This document shows positions 57,956 through 64,000 of a DNA stretch of 64,000 bases, in pieces. Source of the stretch: an uncultured Colwellia sp. GTDB taxonomy: Bacteria; Pseudomonadota; Gammaproteobacteria; Enterobacterales; Alteromonadaceae. Below the pieces are notes generated by a model. The model worked only from the letters and a program-made list of their open reading frames with translations, was not told the DNA's origin and made no database searches. Where the stretch lies: the NCBI GenBank assembly GCA_913063325.1, contig CAJXYE010000015.1, positions 1-64,000 on the forward strand, given 5' to 3'. The position numbers were made by a program, and so were the translations under genes. Numbering within the stretch: position 1 is the stretch's first letter; each line of letters opens with the position of its first letter.

Positions 57956-58720
57956 ATGAATAACTCTATTGCGTTAAAGAGTATTTTAACGAAAGAAATC
58001 CAACGTTTTATGCGTATTTGGGTGCAAACCTTAGTACCACCGGCCATAACAATTAGTTTATATTTTGTTATTTTTGGCTCATTAATTGGCTCTCGTATAG
58101 GTGAGATGGGTGGCTTTGATTACATGTCGTTTATTGTACCTGGCCTTATTATGATGAGTGTTATTACTAACTCATATTCGAATGTAGCTTCGTCATTTTT
58201 TAGCGCCAAGTGGCAGCGAAATGTTGAAGAGATGTTAGTTGCGCCAGTACCTAATTGGGTGATTGTGGCTGGTTATGTTGGCGGCGGTATGTGCCGTGGT
58301 ATTTTAGTGGGTTTGATTGTTACGTTTGTTTCCTTGTTATTTGTTGATATTCAACTGCATAACATTTGGGTGATTATTGCTACGGTAACACTGACATCAG
58401 CTACCTTTGCTTTAGGTGGTTTGATAAACGCTATTTTTGCTGGTTCATTTGATGATATCTCTATTATCCCAACCTTTATTTTAACGCCGTTAACGTATCT
58501 TGGTGGTGTGTTTTATTCGATTAGCTTATTACCTGAATTTTGGCAGGGTGTTTCTCAAATCAACCCGATTGTTTATATGGTAAATGCTTTTAGGTACGGT
58601 TTTTTAGGCATATCTGATGTGAGTTTAGTTACCGCTTTTGCAGTGATTATCTTTTTTATTGTGACTTTATTTACCATTGCTATGGTACTTATTTCTAAAG
58701 GCATAGGATTGAGAAGCTAA
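57956..58720 (+). CDS. ABC-2 transporter permease, YadH-like
   Basis: This 254-residue integral membrane protein has about six helices and the ABC-2 family signature (VEEMLVAPVPNWVIVAGYVGG, FILTPLTYLGGVFYSISLLP, INPIVYMVNAFRYGF). It directly follows the ATPase gene with no gap and precedes the TrmB-like gene by one base, giving a three-gene operon. It should form the membrane channel of an exporter of unknown substrate. Confidence 0.91.
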   Translation: MNNSIALKSILTKEIQRFMRIWVQTLVPPAITISLYFVIFGSLIGSRIGEMGGFDYMSFIVPGLIMMSVITNSYSNVASSFFSAKWQRNVEEMLVAPVPNWVIVAGYVGGGMCRGILVGLIVTFVSLLFVDIQLHNIWVIIATVTLTSATFALGGLINAIFAGSFDDISIIPTFILTPLTYLGGVFYSISLLPEFWQGVSQINPIVYMVNAFRYGFLGISDVSLVTAFAVIIFFIVTLFTIAMVLISKGIGLRS

Positions 58721-58721
58721 G

Positions 58722-59465
58722 ATGACCGCTAACACAAATGAGAAAACCAACAGCTTAGATAGTCAAACATCATTGGGTGATTCAAAAGCGATTATAAGTA
58801 ATCAAGAAGGTATACATGAAAAGCTTGAGGAGGTCGTTAAAAGACACCTTACACACCCTTTTCAAAAACCTTATCAGAAGCATACCGAAGAAGCATTCTC
58901 GCAAATGGATGCTTTGGTACAAGCTTTTCTAAAAGAGAACCCTGAAGGTGACATCATATTAGATGCTTGTTGTGGTGTAGGGCAAAGTACCCGTATTTTA
59001 GCCAAACAAAACCCACAAGCATTAGTTATTGGTGTAGATAAATCAGACCATAGAATTAATCGTAACGTTGAAGGTTTTGATAGTGATGATGGTTTCACTG
59101 CTGATAACTATCACTTAGTGCGCGCTGATTTAAACGACTTTTACCGATTAGTGAAAACGGCAGCTTGGCCAGTATCTAAACACTATATTTTATATCCAAA
59201 TCCTTGGCCTAAGTCTAAGCATTTACAACGTCGTTGGCATGGTAGTGGTGTTTTTCCACAAATGACCAGTATTGGTAAAGAGCTGATTTTGCGCAGTAAC
59301 TGGCGTATTTATTTAGATGAATTTCAGCAAGCCGCTAAACATGTTGATCTGAAAGGTGATGTTGATGCTTTACCAGTAACTGATGCGTCAATTGCCTTAA
59401 CGCCGTTTGAAGCTAAATACCAAGCAAGTGGACAAATTTGCTGGCAACTTATTTTAGTACGTTAA
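58722..59465 (+). CDS. TrmB-like tRNA (guanine-N7) methyltransferase family protein
   Basis: This 247-residue protein has the S-adenosylmethionine motif IILDACCGVGQSTRILA, a LVIGVDKSDHRINRN loop and YPNPWPKSKHLQRRWHG, close to the N-DPWPK-HHKRR signature of TrmB. The N-terminal 40 residues are polar and unstructured in look. It is divergent in sequence from housekeeping TrmB and sits in an ABC-transporter operon, one base after the permease gene. It may be a specialised paralogue; the modified target is uncertain. Confidence 0.8.
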   Translation: MTANTNEKTNSLDSQTSLGDSKAIISNQEGIHEKLEEVVKRHLTHPFQKPYQKHTEEAFSQMDALVQAFLKENPEGDIILDACCGVGQSTRILAKQNPQALVIGVDKSDHRINRNVEGFDSDDGFTADNYHLVRADLNDFYRLVKTAAWPVSKHYILYPNPWPKSKHLQRRWHGSGVFPQMTSIGKELILRSNWRIYLDEFQQAAKHVDLKGDVDALPVTDASIALTPFEAKYQASGQICWQLILVR

Positions 59466-59904
59466 CTAGTTCGTTAATCAATTTTTGTACGCGGTAACCT
59501 GTGTGAACTGCACTGTGCGTGACGTATTTAAGTAAGAAACTTTGTTATTCATAAAAATTAACAATCAGTGTTTTTGCGGCGTGCGGAGTAGAACAGAAGG
59601 ACAAATTTAGCGATGTAAGCGAAGAAACTTATCAATAGATCAATAAGTTCTATCTATATAGTAAAAAGGTGTAACTCTCCCTGTTACTTCATCTAGTCTT
59701 GATTTTTACTGGTAAAACTTACCAATATGTTTAGCTTGCCGCTATTGGGATATCCCAGTGAGTGATAGATTTGATGATAATATGACTACTTAAGGAGCTT
59801 TAAGTAATATCCTTTAAGCCTTTATTGTTAGCGATCAAGGAGTAGAATAGCGGCAATAAATTAGCTACAACTTTCCCATTTCTCTATTCGAGTAAAAACA
59901 AAAA
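59466..59904. other. Intergenic region, 439 bp
   Basis: It lies between the TrmB-like and EamA genes. The first half has a hairpin AACTTAT with ATAAGTT (59626-59649). The second half holds a larger nested structure listed at 59736-59856. No reading frame is convincing. Confidence 0.5.
59736..59856 (+). ncRNA. Structured leader candidate upstream of EamA gene
   Basis: TTGCCGCTATT (59736-59746) and AATAGCGGCAA (59846-59856) form a perfect 11-bp closing stem 99 bp apart. Inside are a TGGGATATCCCA palindrome (59746-59757) and a hairpin ACTTAA/TTAAGT (59788-59805). The structure ends 48 bp before the EamA ATG. It could be a cis-acting RNA or a small inverted-repeat element; I cannot match it to a known riboswitch. 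Confidence 0.4.
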
Positions 59905-60780
59905 ATGTTCACTACGATAAAAAATTCAGTACCAATGAGTGTTTGGTATATGTTGCTCTCGGCGTTAGGTTTTGCCTTAATGGCTGCCTGTGTAAAAGAG
60001 GTAAGCGGTTTAGGTATTCCGGTACTTGAAATTGTTGCTGCAAGGGCAATTGTGTCGGGCATTATTAGTTACGCTGATATTAAACGTAAAAATATTTCTA
60101 TGTGGGGAAATAATAAAACCCTACTCATTGCGCGTGGCACCGTTGGCTCGTTTGCCTTGATGTTTGTTTATTATGCGGTAACCACCTTGCCATTGGCTGA
60201 AGCGACTGTATTACAATATTTGCATCCAGTTTTTACCGCAGTGCTGGCGTTATTCTTTTTGAAAGAAGTCATTCAACGTTCAACTATCGCTTGTATCATT
60301 ATTAGCTTACTGGGCTTATTTATTATTATTCAGCCTAATTTGCAATTGGGCAGCTCTGTACAGTATCCGTGGATAAGCATTGGTGCAGGCGTACTGGGTG
60401 CATTCGGTAGTGCTATTGCTTATATTATTATTAAAAAGCTGACTAAAACGGATGATAGCTCGGTCATTATCTTTTACTTTCCGATGGTTGCCTTGCCCAT
60501 CTCCATGATTATGCTAGGTAGTGACTTTGTAGTACCTAGTTTAGCTGCTACGGGGTTATTGATTTTAGTTGGCATATTTACTCAAGTAGGACAGGTAGGA
60601 TTAACCAAAGCACTTAATAGTGCTGATGCAAGTAAAGCTACCGCATACTCCTATGTACAGGTGCTATTTTCGGTCTTTATTGGTTGGGCATACTTTAGTG
60701 AAGTCCCCGTTTTTACAACTATTATTGGTGGTAGTTTGATTATGTTGGGGGCATTAGTGAATGTGCTATGGAAGCGATAG
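59905..60780 (+). CDS. EamA/DMT-family transporter
   Basis: This 291-residue protein has about ten transmembrane helices in two similar halves (ALGFALMAACVKEVSGLGIP, LIARGTVGSFALMFVYYAVT; IGAGVLGAFGSAIAYIIIKK, SYVQVLFSVFIGWAYFSEVP), the EamA duplication of the drug/metabolite transporter superfamily. It probably exports a metabolite across the inner membrane. It is monocistronic, with a structured leader upstream and a terminator downstream. The substrate is not evident. Confidence 0.92.
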   Translation: MFTTIKNSVPMSVWYMLLSALGFALMAACVKEVSGLGIPVLEIVAARAIVSGIISYADIKRKNISMWGNNKTLLIARGTVGSFALMFVYYAVTTLPLAEATVLQYLHPVFTAVLALFFLKEVIQRSTIACIIISLLGLFIIIQPNLQLGSSVQYPWISIGAGVLGAFGSAIAYIIIKKLTKTDDSSVIIFYFPMVALPISMIMLGSDFVVPSLAATGLLILVGIFTQVGQVGLTKALNSADASKATAYSYVQVLFSVFIGWAYFSEVPVFTTIIGGSLIMLGALVNVLWKR

Positions 60781-60825
60781 CGGATATTTACTGTCGGCTT
60801 TTCTACTAAACTAGAATATTTGCTA

Positions 60826-60858
60826 CTGAGTCAATTAACCTTAAATTGACTCAGTGTT
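60826..60858 (+). terminator. Terminator after EamA gene
   Basis: CTGAGTCAATT pairs perfectly with AATTGACTCAG around a 7-nt loop; TGTTTT follows. The 3' arm overlaps the last codons of the convergent DUF2007-type gene. Confidence 0.75.
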
Positions 60859-61152
60859 TTCGTGCTGGCAATTCCAGCATATCTCAAAAGAGGAGGCATT
60901 AGTCTCAGCGCATTTTTCACAAACCCACTCGGCGTTGTCATTGCCTTTTGATGATTTTACTATGGCTATTGCACGGTCAAAATCAGCGTCATCAACAACC
61001 CAAACTTCAGGCCACACATCAAAAACCGATACTTCGCCAACAGCTCCTTGAGCGAATTCATTCTTTAAAAATGTTTCAATTCCCTGCACTTCAATGAGAT
61101 TTTTAACATTGTTCACAATAAAATTATTTTCGTTACTATAAACTAGCTTCAT
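60841..61152 (-). CDS. DUF2007-type protein with zinc ribbon
   Basis: This 103-residue protein starts after AAAGGA. Its N-terminal 70 residues match the DUF2007/putative signal-transducing fold (KLVYSNENNFIVNNVKNLIE, VWPEVWVVDDADFDRAIAIV). The C-terminus is a zinc finger with two CxxC pairs (WVCEKCAETNASSFEICWNC), of the RanBP2 type. The combination suggests a small metal-bound regulatory or adaptor protein. Target unknown. Confidence 0.82.
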   Translation of the reverse strand: MKLVYSNENNFIVNNVKNLIEVQGIETFLKNEFAQGAVGEVSVFDVWPEVWVVDDADFDRAIAIVKSSKGNDNAEWVCEKCAETNASSFEICWNCQHENTESI

Positions 61153-61224
61153 AATTTAAATCCTTTTGCTATTTTTTTATAAAAATTATTAGGTTTATTT
61201 TGAAAATATCGGGTAAGGGGAAAC

Positions 61225-61443
61225 CTATTTTTTACTTTTAAAAATCGCTTTTATTTTTAACCAAGCTTCCTTGCCTAATAAGGCGATAGACACCAGAAAT
61301 AAAACTTCACCTGAAATAATTAATGTTGTGGTTGTTGCTGCCATTTCACCACCATTGATATCCATAAAAGGCAATGCGGCAATAACGCCCCAAACCACAA
61401 AGGATAATACTAAAAACAGGTAACCGAATGTCTTTTTCATCAT
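61225..61443 (-). CDS. Small two-helix membrane protein, transporter-suffix type
   Basis: This 72-residue protein has two hydrophobic helices (FGYLFLVLSFVVWGVIAALP, TLIISGEVLFLVSIALLG) and a basic tail (KEAWLKIKAIFKSKK). It is of the type often annotated as a transporter suffix domain protein. It lies between the DUF2007-type and reductase genes on the same strand. Function unknown. Confidence 0.68.
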   Translation of the reverse strand: MMKKTFGYLFLVLSFVVWGVIAALPFMDINGGEMAATTTTLIISGEVLFLVSIALLGKEAWLKIKAIFKSKK

Positions 61444-61547
61444 ATGCTCTTATTTTATTACCAAGTATTAAAATTTTTGACTGTTCCCACATCGTCTATC
61501 TCGTTCTTTAGGTGGAGATTAGTACCATACTCGTTTAAATGGTAACT

Positions 61548-62204
61548 CTACTGACCAAAAGGGTGTACTTTTGATAGCTCAACGAGTTCGTCTCTGACAC
61601 TTGATAATTGCTTAGCGTAAATGGTTAAACTTTTTAAACCAACGAATAAACGTGATTGTACTTGCGAGAATCGACTATCACTTTGTGGCTCCCATGGTTG
61701 GGCTAAAAAGTCATCAACATTTTGAACAATGGCATGTAATGGTAACCAAGTAAGGTGACTATTCTTGGCTGCATAACCTTTTAATAATGAAATAGGGTTA
61801 CTGCCACCACCAGAGGCTGAAACACCGACAGCAAAAGCAGGTTTGTGACCAAGTGGTAAACCGTTGGCAGAACCATTTGCTGTTAACAGTAATAAATTAA
61901 CGAGAGCAGGGGGGATCATACCGCCCCATTCTGGGGCAATAAACACGACTGCATCACAGGCATATAACTGGCTTAATACCTCATCTTTATTACTCGCTAA
62001 TGAGGCTGAGTTGTCCATGTCTTCTTGAGAAAAATCCTCTCTACTTATGCCGTAGTGGTCTAATAAAAAAGGATATCGTGATAAATCTAATATCGACGAA
62101 TCAATATCTTGCATGTCATCTAATATGTTACTTTGAATATATTTTGCGACATCAAAACTTTTAGATTCATTTCTTTGGCTGCTACTTACAACGAGAATAT
62201 TCAA
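61548..62204 (-). CDS. NADPH-dependent FMN reductase family protein
   Basis: This 218-residue flavodoxin-fold protein has the FMN-binding loop ILVVSSSQRNESKSFDVAKY near the N-terminus, the APEWGGMIPPALVNLLLL motif and the later AFAVGVSASGGGSNPISLL. It should reduce FMN or quinones with NADPH in the cytoplasm. The C-terminal 60 residues are longer than in the smallest members. It is separated from its neighbours by about 60-100 bp. Confidence 0.85.
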   Translation of the reverse strand: MNILVVSSSQRNESKSFDVAKYIQSNILDDMQDIDSSILDLSRYPFLLDHYGISREDFSQEDMDNSASLASNKDEVLSQLYACDAVVFIAPEWGGMIPPALVNLLLLTANGSANGLPLGHKPAFAVGVSASGGGSNPISLLKGYAAKNSHLTWLPLHAIVQNVDDFLAQPWEPQSDSRFSQVQSRLFVGLKSLTIYAKQLSSVRDELVELSKVHPFGQ

Positions 62205-62265
62205 TTTGTACTCCAGATTTACCGATTAATTATCACTAGGTAATTTATTCTATTTAATGGTTTTT

Positions 62266-62667
62266 TTAAGCCGACTTTGAGTCATCACCGACTGTTTTAG
62301 TGAAGTTTGAATAATATTTAAATTCAAGAATATTGCCACTTGGATCTTTGACTATAAATTTCCCTGATTCATCATGTTGGGCTTCATTGGTAATTGTTTC
62401 AGCTAAAATAATCTCTATCCCATCATTTTTACATTTCTGTACTACCGCTAACCATTCAACTTTCGTCAAAATAGGGCCGAAATGATTAATTATAAAAGCA
62501 GGTTGCTTTTCTGAGGCTTGATGAATAGTAAGTTGGTGACCAAAAAAAATTATGTCAAACCAAGTCTTATTATCTCGACCCAATGAGCAGCCTAAAGTGT
62601 CGATGTAAAAAGAGCGAGCAGACTCTTTATCTGGCACGACAAAAGATAAATGAAAAGCACGAACCAT
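62266..62667 (-). CDS. VOC/glyoxalase-superfamily protein
   Basis: This 133-residue protein has two beta-alpha-beta-beta-beta modules of the vicinal-oxygen-chelate fold: AFHLSFVVPDKESARSFYID and the C-terminal GKFIVKDPSGNILEFKYY with the metal-binding glutamate. The first histidine (RAFHLSF) and this glutamate are present. It may be a dioxygenase, resistance or glyoxalase-type enzyme; the substrate is unknown. Confidence 0.84.
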   Translation of the reverse strand: MVRAFHLSFVVPDKESARSFYIDTLGCSLGRDNKTWFDIIFFGHQLTIHQASEKQPAFIINHFGPILTKVEWLAVVQKCKNDGIEIILAETITNEAQHDESGKFIVKDPSGNILEFKYYSNFTKTVGDDSKSA

Positions 62668-62748
62668 AAATTTTTATCCTAATTGTGGGTAACCAATGTG
62701 AGGAACAAATGTAACTAACAAGTGTTGGTAAAACTATTGGTAACAATG

Positions 62749-63204
62749 TTATTTGGTTAAACGCTGTTTGCGACAAATTAGATAGCCAAATAAATACAAC
62801 AGCCCAGCAACAAGCCAGACAATACCAACATAAAGCACTATATCACTTACTTTGTTAGGGTGGCGTAGCCAAAATTGTAACGGAAGAATACCGCGAACAA
62901 TGCATAACGTTGCAATGGTATAAATCGCATAGTTTACTAAGGGTAATTTATCTAACACCTTACCGCTAAAACCAGCACCCGCTAGCGCATAAAGTCCGAG
63001 AACAATAAAAATACCAGAGGCGAACATAGTCCCTATTGGTGCTAAATACGTACCATTAACTGCCGACTCTACAATTATTGCTGGCGCCATTTGGGCAGCA
63101 TAACATTGAGGGCCAAAGTAGATACAAGATAGATGCGCCGCTCCAGTGCCCATGGCGATTAACGCCGCTAACACTAATAGCAATATGCCAATTTTTGATT
63201 TCAT
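62749..63204 (-). CDS. Hypothetical four-helix membrane protein
   Basis: This 151-residue protein starts at 63204, six bases after GGAG; the longer frame to 63258 adds residues without a ribosome site. There are about four membrane helices (IGILLLVLAALIAMGTGAAH, TMFASGIFIVLGLYALAGAG, LVNYAIYTIATLCIVRGILP, IVLYVGIVWLVAGLLYLFGY). It carries CIYFGPQCYAAQMAPAIIV after the first helix. I do not recognise the family. Confidence 0.72.
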   Translation of the reverse strand: MKSKIGILLLVLAALIAMGTGAAHLSCIYFGPQCYAAQMAPAIIVESAVNGTYLAPIGTMFASGIFIVLGLYALAGAGFSGKVLDKLPLVNYAIYTIATLCIVRGILPLQFWLRHPNKVSDIVLYVGIVWLVAGLLYLFGYLICRKQRLTK

Positions 63205-63362
63205 TGTTAACTCCATTTTTTGATAAACGGGCAAAAGCACACCCTGTAATGTCGACACTTATCATGAAAGAGTACCGTTTATAATAGGCTGATTTATTAA
63301 ATCAAATACCTCAATGCAAGGTTTCAAAGTAAAGCATGTGAACAAATCCACTTCAGCCTGCA

Positions 63363-64000
63363 CTAATAAGCAGGTAAAGGATTTTCATTTCTAGCATCTT
63401 CTATATCTTCTTCAGAGGAAGACTTGCAAGCGTTCGACGTTTGACCACAAGTTCGGCCTCTAATTCGACTGCCTGTAGGAGCACTAAACTTACTTTTGAT
63501 TTTTCTTAACTGAGCCAGTTGCGCTGTCATTGCACTTTTAGAATCCATGACGTGATGATTTACTGTAATAATTTCAATATCAAGGGTGGCGTTTAGCTTA
63601 CTGATAAAGCTTTTTTCTTCTGCTAAAGCCGCATGAGTGAGTGTTGATGAGTTTTCTTCCATTTCGGTAATTAACGCCTCTAAGCGTTGGCGACTGTCTT
63701 TATAGTCTTGTTTTACTACTTTTTGATAATAACTAGCTGCTTTATTGATATCCTTTGTAATGAAGTTACCCTGCTGATACATTCTCGCGAGATAATAACT
63801 GGCTTCATCAAAGTTACTCTCACTAGCTTGCTCCAAGTACGTTATGCCTTGTGTGATATTGTTTTGATCAAACTCGGCAAACGCTCTATCAAATAATTCA
63901 GGACCATAATTTTTGTCAGCCAATCTATCTAAGTATTTATTTGCTAGGGATAAATCTTGTTCAACACCAATACCTTTTTGATAGAGTTGCGCCATGATAT
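63363..64000 (-). CDS. Sel1-repeat protein, N-terminal part cut by window edge
   Basis: The frame stays open to the right edge, and the first visible residues already lie inside a Sel1 repeat (MAQLYQKGIGVEQDLSLANK), so the ATG at 63995 is probably internal and the gene begins outside. A second repeat is YYLARMYQQGNFITKDINKA. The C-terminus contains a basic SRIRGRTCGQTSNACKSSS segment. Sel1 proteins act as scaffolds in envelope or signalling processes. Partner unknown. Confidence 0.75.
   Translation of the reverse strand, partial: IMAQLYQKGIGVEQDLSLANKYLDRLADKNYGPELFDRAFAEFDQNNITQGITYLEQASESNFDEASYYLARMYQQGNFITKDINKAASYYQKVVKQDYKDSRQRLEALITEMEENSSTLTHAALAEEKSFISKLNATLDIEIITVNHHVMDSKSAMTAQLAQLRKIKSKFSAPTGSRIRGRTCGQTSNACKSSSEEDIEDARNENPLPAY

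Overview
The window is chromosomal DNA from an AT-rich marine gammaproteobacterium. By gene content, protein style and repeat type it looks most like Colwellia or a close relative in the Alteromonadales. That is inference, because no 16S or ribosomal gene is present. I see no tRNA, rRNA, CRISPR array, prophage or intact insertion sequence.

Region 1 (about 1-16.8 kb) is a maltose/maltodextrin locus. It holds a TonB-dependent receptor, a LacI-type regulator, beta-phosphoglucomutase, a GH65 maltose-phosphorylase-like enzyme, an MFS sugar transporter, a periplasmic solute-binding-like protein, glucokinase, a secreted GH31 alpha-glucosidase, a cytoplasmic GH13 alpha-glucosidase and a secreted GH13 alpha-amylase. 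The first ~100 bp are the start of a second glucokinase gene, almost identical to the one at 9.3-10.3 kb. Region 2 (31.2-42.7 kb) is the polymer-facing half: a large TonB-dependent receptor, a flavin-dependent halogenase homologue with an aldo/keto reductase, two lipoprotein pullulanases and a secreted esterase with a starch-binding-like N-terminus. The proposed flow is: surface pullulanases debranch alpha-glucan; TonB receptors import oligosaccharides; periplasmic GH31 and amylase trim them; the MFS permease brings maltose or glucose inside; phosphorolysis by GH65 with PgmB, and hydrolysis by GH13 with Glk, give glucose-6-phosphate.

Two families of LacI-type operators mark the locus. Type A (core TGCAATCGTTTGCA) lies at the first receptor/LacI gene and between GH65 and MFS. 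Type B (TGAATACGTATGCA) lies at GH31-glk/GH13, at receptor 2/pullulanase 1, and before pullulanase 2. The type A regulator is probably the LacI gene here. No second LacI-type gene is visible for type B.

Between and after these lie unrelated blocks: a TrmH-type rRNA/tRNA methylase, a membrane-anchored methyltransferase and a LysR/oxidoreductase pair (16.8-20.5 kb); a YgjK-like GH63 glucosidase beside a binding-protein/chemoreceptor operon whose binding protein is a paralogue of the one in the maltose locus (20.7-25.9 kb); a BlaI/BlaR1-like pair with clear BlaI-type palindromes and a divergent lipoprotein (26-28.6 kb); an acyltransferase and an FHA/Ser-Thr kinase pair (42.8-48 kb); two diguanylate cyclases flanking a small outer-membrane-like protein (49.8-54.1 kb); a dipeptidyl-peptidase IV lipoprotein, an ABC-2 exporter with a TrmB-like methyltransferase, and an EamA permease preceded by a structured leader (54.4-60.8 kb); then small housekeeping and hypothetical genes to the right edge, where a Sel1-repeat gene is cut.

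Two dispersed palindromic elements (17.4 and 54.2 kb) share a 54-bp core containing a compensatory base change, and are the strongest non-coding signal outside the operators.
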